Positions 46,503-54,816 of a stretch of 64,000 bases of DNA are shown piece after piece. Source of the stretch: Hydrogenophaga flava NBRC 102514 (GTDB taxonomy: Bacteria; Pseudomonadota; Gammaproteobacteria; Burkholderiales; Burkholderiaceae_C). The translations under genes and the position numbers were made by a program. Positions within the stretch are counted from its first letter, which is position 1. Every line of letters starts with the position of its first letter. The notes under the pieces are model-generated. The model searched no databases, was not told the origin of the DNA, and saw nothing but the letters and a program-made list of their open reading frames with translations. The DNA lies in the NCBI RefSeq assembly GCF_001571145.1, contig NZ_BCTF01000010.1, positions 62,001 through 126,000 on the forward strand, in the 5' to 3' direction.

Positions 46503-46544
46503 ATATTAGTGGCATCCCGTGCCAGCGCCTCTGCGCAAGATCAA
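46503..46544 (-). promoter_or_regulatory. Degenerate FNR-like site and -10 of the usp gene
   Basis: TTGATCTTGCGCAG (46544-46531): the left half is perfect and the right half resembles the GCAA-type variants of Anr/Dnr sites. TAATAT (46508-46503) is centred 32 bases downstream, the same spacing as at the YeeE promoter. Confidence 0.45.
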
Positions 46545-46554
46545 CGAGGCCGCG

Positions 46555-47241
46555 TCAGGCCTTGCGCTGCACGCCCATCGGCAGGCGGTGCGCCGCCTCC
46601 CAGTCAACGCCCTGGAACCAGGCCGCGCCGTCCAGGCTTTCGCGCAGCATCGGCAGCGCGTCCAGCCCCCAGAACACCCGTCCGCCCACCACCATGGATG
46701 GCACGCCGAACAGGCCCAGCGCCAGCGCCCGCTCGGTGTTGTCGCGCAGCCGCTGTTTCACCACGTCGCTGTCGGGTTCGTTCCAGGGCTTGTCGCGCTG
46801 CCGCATGTGGTCCTGCAGCTGCGATTGCAGGGCCTGCAGGCGCGCGGGGTCGAGCGGGTCGGCACCGCCGTGCCAGACGTGGTGGAACAGCAGCTCGGTC
46901 ACATACCGGTTGGTCTGGCCGGGCGCATCGTCGGTGGCGGTGCACAGCCCCAGGCGCAGCAGCGGCAGCGGGTTGAAGGGGTGCATCGCCGGCAGGTCCA
47001 GCCGCACGCCGTGGTGCTGCGCCAGCCAGAGCACCTGGCGGTAGGTCCAGTCGCGCTTGGCCGGGATCTCGGCCGGGCCGAGCTGCCCGTGCGCCTTGAG
47101 CAGCGCCGCAAACAGCACCGGCCTGTAGTGCACCAGCACGCTCAGACCTTCGAGGGCCTGGGGCAGCCGCTCGAAGGCCAGGTGGGCGTAGGGCGAGATC
47201 GGGTCGTAGAAGAAGTCGATCTCGTGCAGGGTGGCGGACAT
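46555..47241 (-). CDS. 2-hydroxychromene-2-carboxylate isomerase family protein (DsbA/GST-kappa fold)
   Basis: 228 residues. Start MSATLHEIDFFYDPISPYAH holds the catalytic Ser (PISPY) of the kappa-GST/HCCA isomerase group, and VPSMVVGGRVFWGLD is the cis-Pro strand of the thioredoxin fold. In naphthalene breakdown the family isomerises 2-hydroxychromene-2-carboxylate; here the role may be a general glutathione-linked isomerase. An alternative ATG at 47256 overlaps the stop of the DUF1289 gene, so the two are coupled. Confidence 0.85.
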   Translation of the reverse strand: MSATLHEIDFFYDPISPYAHLAFERLPQALEGLSVLVHYRPVLFAALLKAHGQLGPAEIPAKRDWTYRQVLWLAQHHGVRLDLPAMHPFNPLPLLRLGLCTATDDAPGQTNRYVTELLFHHVWHGGADPLDPARLQALQSQLQDHMRQRDKPWNEPDSDVVKQRLRDNTERALALGLFGVPSMVVGGRVFWGLDALPMLRESLDGAAWFQGVDWEAAHRLPMGVQRKA

Positions 47242-47255
47242 GGCAGCGGGTGGCA

Positions 47256-47528
47256 TCAGGTGATGGTGCGTGGCACCTGGCGCGACTCGATGCGCTCCCA
47301 GATCGCCAGCCGCTGGGCCTCGCCGGCCTGGCCCCAGCCTGCGATTTCGTCCACCGTGCGGTAGCAGCCGCTGCACAGCCCGGTGGTCGGGTTCATCTGG
47401 CAGACCGAAATGCAGGGCGAGGGCACTTCGGGGTCGAGGTGGCGCGCGCGCGCGTCCTCCAGGTTGATCAGGGGTTTGGGGCGCGGCGGCGGCGGCGCCT
47501 CGCGGCGGCCGAAGAGTTTCTTGAACAT
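47256..47528 (-). CDS. DUF1289 family protein
   Basis: 90 residues. The C-terminal half holds the DUF1289 cysteine motif, SPCISVCQMNPTTGLCSGC, then YRTVDEIAGW, suggesting a metal site. N-terminus basic and proline-rich (MFKKLFGRREAPPPP). Function unknown. Its stop overlaps the possible start of the isomerase gene, and it follows ybaK by 10 bases. Confidence 0.85.
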   Translation of the reverse strand: MFKKLFGRREAPPPPRPKPLINLEDARARHLDPEVPSPCISVCQMNPTTGLCSGCYRTVDEIAGWGQAGEAQRLAIWERIESRQVPRTIT

Positions 47529-47538
47529 CTTGAAAGCT

Positions 47539-48054
47539 TCAGGAGGAAGGGGGCGCGGTCACATCGTGCACCGGCGCGCCGGTGAGCCGCTTGAGGTCGT
47601 CGGGGGTGAGGCGGAACACGCCGTGCGGGTGGCCGGCCGCGGCCCAGATGATGTCGAAGCGGAACAGCTGCTGGTCGATCAGCGTGACCGGCGGCTCGGC
47701 GTGCGCCAGCGGCGAGACACCGCCGATGGAGAAACCGGTCTTGGCCTTGACGAAATCGGCGTCGGCGCGGCCGAGCTTGCCGCCTTCGGCGCAGACGATG
47801 GCCTGGACCTTTTTTTCGTCGACGCGCAGGTCGCCGGAGGTAATGACCAGCACGGCCGCGTCGTCGGACTTTCGGCGAAAGATGATGCTCTTGGCGATCT
47901 GGCCCAGCGCCACGCCCAGCGCATCGGCGGCCTGCTGCGCGGTGCGCGCCGCGTCGTCAAGCATCACCGGCGCGTGCGGGTGGCCCAGCGCGGCCAGCAC
48001 CTCGGTCACGCGCAGCACGCCGGGCGGCAGGGTTTCGGAAGCAGAGAGGTTCAT
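47539..48054 (-). CDS. YbaK/EbsC-family aminoacyl-tRNA deacylase
   Basis: 171 residues. YbaK/ProX-type editing domain: AQQAADALGVALGQIAKSII, the conserved Lys, FRRKSDDAAVLVITSGDLRV, GFSIGGVSPLAHAEP and FDIIWAAAGHPHGVFRL. Family members remove mischarged Cys or Ala from tRNA-Pro. Which tRNA is used here cannot be told. ATG 48054 chosen for the matching length. Confidence 0.88.
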   Translation of the reverse strand: MNLSASETLPPGVLRVTEVLAALGHPHAPVMLDDAARTAQQAADALGVALGQIAKSIIFRRKSDDAAVLVITSGDLRVDEKKVQAIVCAEGGKLGRADADFVKAKTGFSIGGVSPLAHAEPPVTLIDQQLFRFDIIWAAAGHPHGVFRLTPDDLKRLTGAPVHDVTAPPSS

Positions 48055-48074
48055 GGCCGCCGATGGTAGCGGGC

Positions 48075-48728
48075 TCAGCCGCCCTTGCGCACCAGCAGCA
48101 GGCTGGCCCCCATGGCCATCAGCACGCCGCCGAACACGCGGTTCTGCGCGCGCCGCGCCTTCGCCGTCGCCAGCCAGCGCTGCGCGCGCGAGGCCAGGAA
48201 GGCGTAACCGTGCATCACCACCAGGTCCACCCCCACCGAAGTGGCGAGCAGGATCAGCAGCTGCAGCCACAGCGGGCGGTGCGGGTCGATGAACTGCGGC
48301 AGCACCGCCACCATGAACACGATGCCCTTGGGGTTGGTCACATTGGTCATGAAGCCGGTCAGCACCCGCTCGCGCACCGTGGGCAGGCCGGCGTGCTTCA
48401 CCAGCGCCTCGCCAGCGGCGGGCGCCTGCTGCGCCACCGGCGCGCGCCATTGCTTCACGCCGAGGTAGATCAGGTAGGCCGCTCCCACCACCTTGACCAC
48501 GGTGAAGGCGGTGGCCGAGGCCAGCAGCAGCGCGCCCACGCCGACGCCCGCGATCAGCAGGATCACGGCCAGGCCCAGCTGCAGCCCCGCGATGGTGGCG
48601 CTGGTCTGGCGCACGCCGTAGGCCAAGCCGTGGCTCATCGACAGCACCGCGCCGGAACCCGGTGAAATGGCGATCACCCAAGACGCAGCAAAGAAGGCCA
48701 GCCAGACACTGAACTCCATGGCGATCAC
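48075..48728 (-). CDS. LysE/RhtB-family amino-acid exporter
   Basis: 217 residues with six hydrophobic segments. N-terminal LysE signature WVIAISPGSGAVLSMSHGLA with the conserved PGP-like loop, then a typical VTNPKGIVFMVAVLPQF motif. Inner-membrane export of amino acids or homoserine lactone-type compounds. GTG 48728 overlaps the HMG-CoA lyase stop (GTGA); ATG 48719 is the alternative. Confidence 0.88.
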   Translation of the reverse strand: MIAMEFSVWLAFFAASWVIAISPGSGAVLSMSHGLAYGVRQTSATIAGLQLGLAVILLIAGVGVGALLLASATAFTVVKVVGAAYLIYLGVKQWRAPVAQQAPAAGEALVKHAGLPTVRERVLTGFMTNVTNPKGIVFMVAVLPQFIDPHRPLWLQLLILLATSVGVDLVVMHGYAFLASRAQRWLATAKARRAQNRVFGGVLMAMGASLLLVRKGG

Positions 48729-49633
48729 CCTGCCCTCTTGGCCAGCAGCGCCCGCGCCACGCGCGAGCCACTCGGGCGGCCCAGGTGATCGCTGATGAAC
48801 TGGCCGGCGTCGACCAGCGCGTCGAGGTCGATGCCCGTCTCGATGCCCATGCCGTGCAGCAGGTAGACCACGTCCTCGGTCGCCACGTTGCCGGTGGCGC
48901 CCTTGGCGTAGGGGCAGCCGCCCAGCCCCGCCACGGACGACTGGAAGTTCCAGACGCCCAGTTCCAGCGCCGCCAGCGTGTTGGACAGCGCCTGGCCGTA
49001 GGTGTCGTGGAAATGGCCGCTGATGTGGTCGATGTGGAAGTGCCGCTGCGTGGCCTCGATGGCCGCCTGCACCTTGCGCGGCGTGCCCACGCCGATGGTG
49101 TCGGCCACGTCCACGCGCTCCACGCCGATCTCCTTCATCAGGCCCGCGAGGTAAGCCACGCGCTCAGGCGCGATATCGCCCTCATACGGGCAGCCCACGG
49201 TGCAGCTCATGGCGCCGCGCACCGCGATGCCGGCGGCCTTCGCTGCGGCCACGACGGGCGCAAAGCGCTCGATGCTCTCGGCGATGGAGCAGTTGATGTT
49301 TTTCTGGCTGAAGGCCTCGCTCGCCGCGCCGAAGACCACGATCTCGTCGGGCCGGTCCAGCACCGCCGCTTCGTAGCCCTTGAGGTTGGGCGTGAGCACC
49401 GAGTAGCGCACGCCGTCCTGGCGCGTCATGCCAGCCATCACCTCGTGGTTGTCGGCCATCTGCGGCACCCACTTGGGCGACACATAGGACGTGACCTCGA
49501 TCTCCTTCAGACCCGCCGCCTGCAGGCGGTGCACGAGTTCGATCTTGACCGCCGCCGGCACCGGCTGCTTCTCGTTCTGCAGGCCGTCGCGCGGGCCGAC
49601 GTCGATAAGGCGGACTTTGGAGGGGATGTTCAT
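48725..49633 (-). CDS. Hydroxymethylglutaryl-CoA lyase
   Basis: 302 residues. Cleaves HMG-CoA to acetyl-CoA and acetoacetate, the last step of leucine breakdown (LiuE/MvaB type). Key segments: LIDVGPRDGLQNEKQPVPAA, ISGHFHDTYGQALSN with metal-binding His, and the lyase signature GLGGCPYAKGATGN containing the catalytic Cys. ATG 49633 matches the family start. Lies in the cluster with both carboxylase subunits and the hydratase. Confidence 0.93.
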   Translation of the reverse strand: MNIPSKVRLIDVGPRDGLQNEKQPVPAAVKIELVHRLQAAGLKEIEVTSYVSPKWVPQMADNHEVMAGMTRQDGVRYSVLTPNLKGYEAAVLDRPDEIVVFGAASEAFSQKNINCSIAESIERFAPVVAAAKAAGIAVRGAMSCTVGCPYEGDIAPERVAYLAGLMKEIGVERVDVADTIGVGTPRKVQAAIEATQRHFHIDHISGHFHDTYGQALSNTLAALELGVWNFQSSVAGLGGCPYAKGATGNVATEDVVYLLHGMGIETGIDLDALVDAGQFISDHLGRPSGSRVARALLAKRAG

Positions 49634-49647
49634 GGTGTGTCTTTTCT

Positions 49648-50568
49648 TCAATAGCCGCGGACCGGGTCCACGACACCGGCAATCGGCTGGCCGGCTTCCA
49701 GCGCGCGGATCTTGCCGGCGATCTGGGCAATGCTCTCGTCGCGCAGCGTGCGCGCCGAGGTGTGGGGCGTAACGGTGATTTTCGGGTGCTGCCAGAAGGG
49801 ATGACCGGCGGGCAGCGGCTCGGTGCGGAACACGTCCAGCGTGGCGCCGGCCATGTGGCCGCTCTCCAGCAGGGCCAGCAGGTCGTCTTCCACCAGGTGG
49901 GCGCCGCGCGCCACGTTGATCAGGTAGCCGCCCGGCTTGAGCCGGCCCAGCGTCTTGCGGTTGAGGATGTCGCGTGTGTCCGGCGTGAGCGGCAGCAGGT
50001 TCACCAGCACCCGGCTGTTGGCGAGGAAGGTGTCGAAGCCGACCTCGCCGCTGTGGGTCACCACACCTTCGATGGCTTTGGGGCTGCGGCTCCAGCCGAA
50101 CACCGGGAACTCGAACACCCGCAGCGCCTTCGCCACGCGCTCACCGAGCACGCCCAGCCCCATCACGCCAACCGGGAAGTCCTTGCGCTCGCGCGGTTTG
50201 CGGAACGACCACCGGCCTGCCTTCACGTCGGCTTCGTAGCCGTCGAACTCGCGGAAGTGGCGGATCACGGCGTGGCAGACGTACTCGGCCATCTGCACCG
50301 ACATGCCCGCGTCGTCCAGCCGCACCACCTTCGCGCCCGCAGGCAGCTTGAGTTTGAGCAGCGCATCGACGCCGGCGCCGATGTTGAACAGGCCCTTGAG
50401 TGCGGGCTGTTCGTCCAGGAACTGTTGGGGCGGGGCCCATACCACGGCGTGGTCGGCCTGGGGCGCGCCGGGTTGCCAGACCTCGACGGTGGCGCCGGGC
50501 AGCGCCGCGCGCAGGCCCTCCAGCCAGGGTTCGGCCTTGGCGTCGGTGCAGCAGAAGGTGATGTTCAT
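49648..50568 (-). CDS. 2-hydroxyacid dehydrogenase, glyoxylate/hydroxypyruvate reductase A-like
   Basis: 306 residues. NAD(P)-binding motif VGVMGLGVLGERVAKALR, Arg in NVARGAHLVEDDLLAL, Glu in RTEPLPAGHPFW and His in ITVTPHTSA form the D-2-hydroxyacid dehydrogenase active site. Length and motifs best fit GhrA. It is inserted between the carboxylase and HMG-CoA lyase genes of the leucine set though its reaction is unrelated. Confidence 0.87.
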   Translation of the reverse strand: MNITFCCTDAKAEPWLEGLRAALPGATVEVWQPGAPQADHAVVWAPPQQFLDEQPALKGLFNIGAGVDALLKLKLPAGAKVVRLDDAGMSVQMAEYVCHAVIRHFREFDGYEADVKAGRWSFRKPRERKDFPVGVMGLGVLGERVAKALRVFEFPVFGWSRSPKAIEGVVTHSGEVGFDTFLANSRVLVNLLPLTPDTRDILNRKTLGRLKPGGYLINVARGAHLVEDDLLALLESGHMAGATLDVFRTEPLPAGHPFWQHPKITVTPHTSARTLRDESIAQIAGKIRALEAGQPIAGVVDPVRGY

Positions 50569-50603
50569 GCGCCGAGCTTAGCGGGCCCGGAGCCGCCGGG
50601 CCG

Positions 50604-50631
50604 CCCCAAGGCGACGAGCGCCCCCTTGGGG
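50604..50631. repeat. Palindromic intergenic repeat
   Basis: CCCCAAG and CTTGGGG arms (50604-50610, 50625-50631) with a GC-rich 14-base loop, followed by GGGCAGCG. This CCCCTTGGGGGGCAGC-type unit recurs between genes in Comamonadaceae genomes (recalled). It lies between the biotin carboxylase and the hydroxyacid dehydrogenase genes. Confidence 0.5.
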
Positions 50632-50686
50632 GGCAGCGTCGGACACGCAGTGCCGAGCGTGGGGGCACCCATTCTTGCCTTTGGGT

Positions 50687-52711
50687 TCACGCGGTGGCGA
50701 CGGCCAGCTTCAGCAGTTCCGCGCCCTCGGCCACCTGGTCACCGGGTGCGAACAGCAGCTCGGCCACCGTGCCGTCGGCCGGCGCGGCGATGGTGTGCTC
50801 CATCTTCATGGCTTCCATCACCGCCAGGGGCTGGCCCTTGCGGACGGTGTCGCCGGCCTTGACGGCAAAGCTCACCACCTTGCCCGGCATGGGCGCGGTC
50901 AGGCGCCCGCCTTCGGCCGCGGTCTCGCCCGCGTGCGCCAGCGCGTCCAGCTCGGTGATCACGGTGGCGCCGCGGTCGCAGAACAGGTGCACGCTCTCGC
51001 CGAGCTGCCAGCACTGCACGGTCTGGCGCTGGCCGTTGTACTGCAGGTCCACCACCGTGCCGCTGTCGGCCGGCTGGGCCTGGAAGCTCAGCACGGCGTC
51101 GGCATCGCCCACCGCCAGTTGCAACGCACCACCGTGCCCGTAGGTCAGCTGCGCGGTCAGCGCGTCGCCCTGGTATTCGAAGTCGAAGCGGCGCTGGGTC
51201 AGGCCGAACGGCCGCCAGCCGTCGGTGCGCGAGAACGGGTCGGCGCCCTCGCCGGCCTTCTCGTGCACCAGGGTCTGGGCCACCGCAGCGGCCACGGCCA
51301 GGGTGCGGCCCACCGGGTCCTGGTTGAACAGCACCTCGGCTTCGCGCGGGATCAGGGCCGTATCGAGCCTGGCGGACGAGAAGGCGCCACTGCGCACCAC
51401 GTGGCGCAGGAACTGCACATTGGTCGCCAGGCCCACGATGCGCGTGGCCGCCAGCGCCGCGTCCAGCTTGGCCAGCGCCTCGGCGCGCGTGGCGCCGTGC
51501 ACGATCAGCTTGGCGACCATGGAGTCGTAGAACGGACTGATCACATCGCCTTCGCGCACGCCGTCGTCGAAGCGCACCCCGCCGCGCTCGAAGGCTACGT
51601 GCGCGGGCTTGCGGTACACGGCCAGGCGCCCGGTCGCGGGCAGGAAGTTGTTGTCCGGGTTCTCGGCGCAGATGCGCGCCTCGATGGCGTGGCCTTGGAT
51701 GCGCAGCTCGTGCTGCTGCAGCGGCAGCTTCTCTCCCGACGCGACGCGCAGCTGCCACTCGACCAGATCGAGCCCGGTGATGGCCTCGGTCACCGGGTGC
51801 TCCACCTGCAGGCGCGTGTTCATCTCCATGAAATAGAAGCGCATCTGCTCGGGATGCTCGTAGCCGCCGGGCTGCTCGACGATGAACTCCACCGTGCCGG
51901 CGCCCACATAGTTCACCGCCTTGGCCGCGGCCACCGCCGCCTCGCCCATCTGCTGGCGCAGCGCGGGCGTCATGCCCGGCGCGGGCGCTTCTTCCAGCAC
52001 CTTCTGGTGGCGCCGCTGCACCGAACAGTCGCGCTCGAACAGGTAGACGCAGTCACCGTGGGTGTCGCCGAAGACCTGGATTTCAATGTGGCGCGGGCGC
52101 TGCACGTATTTCTCGATCAGCACCGCGTCGCTGCCGAAGCTGTTGATGGCCTCGCGCTTGCAGGACGCCAGCGCCGCGGCGAAGTCCTCGGCCTTGTCCA
52201 CCGCGCGCATGCCCTTGCCGCCGCCGCCCGCGCTGGCCTTGATCAGCACCGGGTAGCCGATGCGGTCGGCCTCGCGCTGCAGCAGCGCCGGGTCCTGGTC
52301 TTCGCCGTGGTAACCGGGCACCAGCGGCACGCCGGCCTGCTCCATCAGGCGCTTGGATTCGGCCTTCAGACCCATGGCCTGGATCGCCGACGACGGCGGG
52401 CCGATGAAGACCAGACCGGCCTTGGCGCAGGCATCGGCGAAGGCCTCGTTCTCACTCAGAAAGCCGTAGCCCGGGTGGATGGCCTGCGCGCCCGTGGCCT
52501 GCGCGGCGGCGATGATGCGTTCCCACTGCAGGTAGCTCTCTTTGGGCGCGCTGCCGCCGATGTGCACCGCCTCGTCGCAGGCCGCCACGTGCTTGGCGCT
52601 GGCGTCGGCGTCTGAGTACACGGCCACGGTGCGCACGCCCAGGCGGCGGGCGGTGGCAGCGACGCGGCAGGCGATTTCGCCGCGGTTGGCGATGAGGATC
52701 TTGGAGAACAT
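50687..52711 (-). CDS. liuD: Methylcrotonyl-CoA carboxylase biotin-containing (alpha) subunit
   Basis: 674 residues: biotin carboxylase (MFSKILIANRGEIACRVAAT; ATP-grasp AGGGGKGMRAVDKA and IEKYVQRPRHIEIQVFGD), a linker, then a C-terminal biotinyl domain with attachment Lys636 in EAMKMEH. It carboxylates biotin for transfer to 3-methylcrotonyl-CoA by the beta subunit. Called LiuD by context, as the beta subunit, hydratase and HMG-CoA lyase are close. An acetyl- or propionyl-CoA role is less likely. Confidence 0.9.
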   Translation of the reverse strand: MFSKILIANRGEIACRVAATARRLGVRTVAVYSDADASAKHVAACDEAVHIGGSAPKESYLQWERIIAAAQATGAQAIHPGYGFLSENEAFADACAKAGLVFIGPPSSAIQAMGLKAESKRLMEQAGVPLVPGYHGEDQDPALLQREADRIGYPVLIKASAGGGGKGMRAVDKAEDFAAALASCKREAINSFGSDAVLIEKYVQRPRHIEIQVFGDTHGDCVYLFERDCSVQRRHQKVLEEAPAPGMTPALRQQMGEAAVAAAKAVNYVGAGTVEFIVEQPGGYEHPEQMRFYFMEMNTRLQVEHPVTEAITGLDLVEWQLRVASGEKLPLQQHELRIQGHAIEARICAENPDNNFLPATGRLAVYRKPAHVAFERGGVRFDDGVREGDVISPFYDSMVAKLIVHGATRAEALAKLDAALAATRIVGLATNVQFLRHVVRSGAFSSARLDTALIPREAEVLFNQDPVGRTLAVAAAVAQTLVHEKAGEGADPFSRTDGWRPFGLTQRRFDFEYQGDALTAQLTYGHGGALQLAVGDADAVLSFQAQPADSGTVVDLQYNGQRQTVQCWQLGESVHLFCDRGATVITELDALAHAGETAAEGGRLTAPMPGKVVSFAVKAGDTVRKGQPLAVMEAMKMEHTIAAPADGTVAELLFAPGDQVAEGAELLKLAVATA

Positions 52712-52721
52712 GCGGCTTTTC

Positions 52722-52796
52722 CTAGGCAGGGGCAGAGTCGGGAGAAAACAGGTTGCGCAGACGGCGGAACGCCGCGCGCAGGAACTTGAACAGCAT
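52722..52796 (-). CDS. Possible 24-residue cationic peptide after the DUF4126 gene
   Basis: An ATG comes directly after, and in frame with, the TAG stop of the DUF4126 gene, reading MLFKFLRAAFRRLRNLFSPD and four more residues. It is amphipathic and Arg-rich with codon use like its neighbours. It could be a real peptide made by re-initiation or a readthrough tail; it could also be chance. Confidence 0.3.
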   Translation of the reverse strand: MLFKFLRAAFRRLRNLFSPDSAPA

Positions 52797-53462
52797 CTAG
52801 GTGACGATCCACATCAGCACCAATGCGATCAGCAGCAGGATGCCGAAGACCACCGGGTGGTTGGTCGCGAGCCAGACGGCGCCGATCACTAGGCCGTCTT
52901 CGACCAGGCTCATGGCGATGTTGGAGAAGGGTTCGGGCGAGGTGTTGATGGCCGCTCGCGTGGTGGTCTTGGCCGCCTGGCTGCTGGCGGCCAGCGTGCC
53001 GCCCAGCAGCGCCGCGACCACGGCCATGGTGGCGTTGTCGGCGCCGAACACACCCGCGGCCAGCGCGGCGCCGGCCGGCACACGGACCACGCTGTTGACA
53101 ATGTCCCAGAGCGAGTCCAGCCCCGGGATCTTGTCGGCGAAGAACTCGACGAACAGCAGCGCGCCGCTGGCGGCGAGCACCGCCGGGTGCTGCAGCACCT
53201 GCAGGCCATCGGGCAGCGGCAGCCAGCCCGCCAGCCCCATGGACCCGACGAGGAAGACCACCGCATACAGACGGAAACCGCTGGCCCAGCCGAGCGCGGC
53301 GGCGAGCGCGAGCAGGCTGGTCATGTCCAGCTGGCTGGCGGCCGCACCCACGCCCTCGGCGACCTGGCCGCCGAGCTGCACACCGGCCTCGGCCGCCTGC
53401 TGCCCGGCCTGGGCGCCAAAGCCCCTGAGCCATTCCACAAAGCTGTTCCAGATCGCGTCCAT
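52797..53462 (-). CDS. DUF4126 membrane protein
   Basis: 221 residues with four to five transmembrane segments (LALAAALGWASGFRLYAVVF, FGILLLIALVLMWIV at the end) and the typical GWLPLPDGLQVLQHPAVLAA and FFADKIPGLDSLWD of DUF4126. Function unknown. Inserted between the hydratase and biotin carboxylase genes. ATG 53462 has an AGGAGGACACGGC ribosome site. Confidence 0.85.
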   Translation of the reverse strand: MDAIWNSFVEWLRGFGAQAGQQAAEAGVQLGGQVAEGVGAAASQLDMTSLLALAAALGWASGFRLYAVVFLVGSMGLAGWLPLPDGLQVLQHPAVLAASGALLFVEFFADKIPGLDSLWDIVNSVVRVPAGAALAAGVFGADNATMAVVAALLGGTLAASSQAAKTTTRAAINTSPEPFSNIAMSLVEDGLVIGAVWLATNHPVVFGILLLIALVLMWIVT

Positions 53463-53492
53463 GCCGTGTCCTCCTGAAGGGAAAGGACCAGA

Positions 53493-54290
53493 TTACCCCG
53501 CCAGCCAGGCAGGTTTGCGCTTCTGCAGAAAAGACGCCACGCCTTCGCGACCTTCGTCACTCGCGCGTATCTCGGCGATGCCTTCGACCGTTGCCGCCAC
53601 CAGCGCAGCGTCGATTTCGCGCTCCGCCACGTCCTGCACCAGCCGCTTGCAGGCGCGCACAGCGGCCGGGCTGGCGCTCACCAGCGCCGCGCTCAGCTCG
53701 GCCACCTTGGCGGCGAGCGCATCGCCACCTTCGTCGGCATCTACCAGCTCGTGCACAAAGCCGATGCGGTGCGCTTCCTCGGCGGAAAAACGCTCGGCGG
53801 TGAGGAAGTAGCGGTGCGCGGCGCGCGCCCCCATGGCGCGGATCACGTAGGGGCTGATGGTGGCGGGGATCAGGCCCAGCTTCACTTCTGAGAGGCAGTA
53901 GGTCGCGGTGCGCACGCTGACCGCCATGTCGCACGCGGCCACCAGGCCCATGCCACCCGCGAACACATCGCCCTGCACCGCGGCGATGGTCGGCTTGGGG
54001 CATTCGTAGATGGCCTTGAGCATGGCGGCGAGCTGGCCGGCGTCGGCGATGTTCTCGTCGCGCGTGTAGTCGGCCATGCGGCGCATCCAGTTCAGGTCGG
54101 CGCCCGCGCAGAAGGCCGGGCCTTCGGCCGCCAGCACCACCGCGCGCACGTCGTCCCGCGCACCGACCGACTCGAACGCGGCTTTGAGTTCCTGGATCAC
54201 GACGTCGTTGAAGGCGTTGCGCACCTCAGGGCGGGTGAGCGTGATGCGGGCGATGCGGTCTTGCACCGTGATGGTCAGGGCTGTGCTCAT
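53493..54290 (-). CDS. liuC: Enoyl-CoA hydratase family, probable methylglutaconyl-CoA hydratase
   Basis: 265 residues of the crotonase fold: LTRPEVRNAFNDVVIQELKA, oxyanion loop AFCAGADLNWM and IAAVQGDVFAGGMGLVAACD, ending SFLQKRKPAW. Hydrates 3-methylglutaconyl-CoA to HMG-CoA in leucine breakdown if the context call is right; sequence alone says only crotonase. ATG 54290 overlaps the DinB-like stop (ATGA). Confidence 0.85.
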   Translation of the reverse strand: MSTALTITVQDRIARITLTRPEVRNAFNDVVIQELKAAFESVGARDDVRAVVLAAEGPAFCAGADLNWMRRMADYTRDENIADAGQLAAMLKAIYECPKPTIAAVQGDVFAGGMGLVAACDMAVSVRTATYCLSEVKLGLIPATISPYVIRAMGARAAHRYFLTAERFSAEEAHRIGFVHELVDADEGGDALAAKVAELSAALVSASPAAVRACKRLVQDVAEREIDAALVAATVEGIAEIRASDEGREGVASFLQKRKPAWLAG

Positions 54291-54808
54291 GGTTTCTTGG
54301 CCTCGGCAGCTTCCAGTTGCAGGTGGTACACCCAGTCCAGCTCGGGCGCCGGCTGGCCCAGCGCGGTGAGGGCGGCGGTGATCTGTCCGCGGTGGTGGGT
54401 GGCGTGGTTGAACACGTGCGCCAGCGTGGCCGCGAACGGCAGCGACTGAGGCACGCCCTTCATGGTCTTGTAGTCCAGCACGCCGTCAAACCGCTCGGCC
54501 GGCCAGGTGGCGATCAGGTGTTCCCAGTTGGCCGCGCCACCCTTGAGCGCCTGGCCCAGGCGCTCGCGGTCGGGTTCGATTTCCGCATCCAGCGCCAGCA
54601 GCGGTGACGCGCCTTTGGAAAAGCGCGCGTACCAGAGCAGGTGCTCGCCCACCAGCAGGTGGTTGAGCGTGCCGTGGATGCTCTTGAAGAACAGGCCCAC
54701 GTCCTTGCGGTAGTCGTCATCGGACACCCGCGAGACCGCGTCCAGCAGGCGGTGCGTGGCCCAGACGTGGTAGCGCGCCTGGCGGGTGAAGTGGACGATC
54801 GGGTCCAT
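54287..54808 (-). CDS. DinB-like metal-binding protein
   Basis: 173 residues. Four-helix DinB/YfiT fold with likely metal His ligands in HGTLNHLLVGEHLLW and VFNHATHHRGQI. The family includes thiol-dependent transferases and stress-response proteins; the activity here is unknown. It lies between liuB and liuC with overlap on one side, so it is co-transcribed with leucine catabolism, unusual company for this family. Confidence 0.85.
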   Translation of the reverse strand: MDPIVHFTRQARYHVWATHRLLDAVSRVSDDDYRKDVGLFFKSIHGTLNHLLVGEHLLWYARFSKGASPLLALDAEIEPDRERLGQALKGGAANWEHLIATWPAERFDGVLDYKTMKGVPQSLPFAATLAHVFNHATHHRGQITAALTALGQPAPELDWVYHLQLEAAEAKKP

Positions 54809-54816
54809 GCCGGTGC

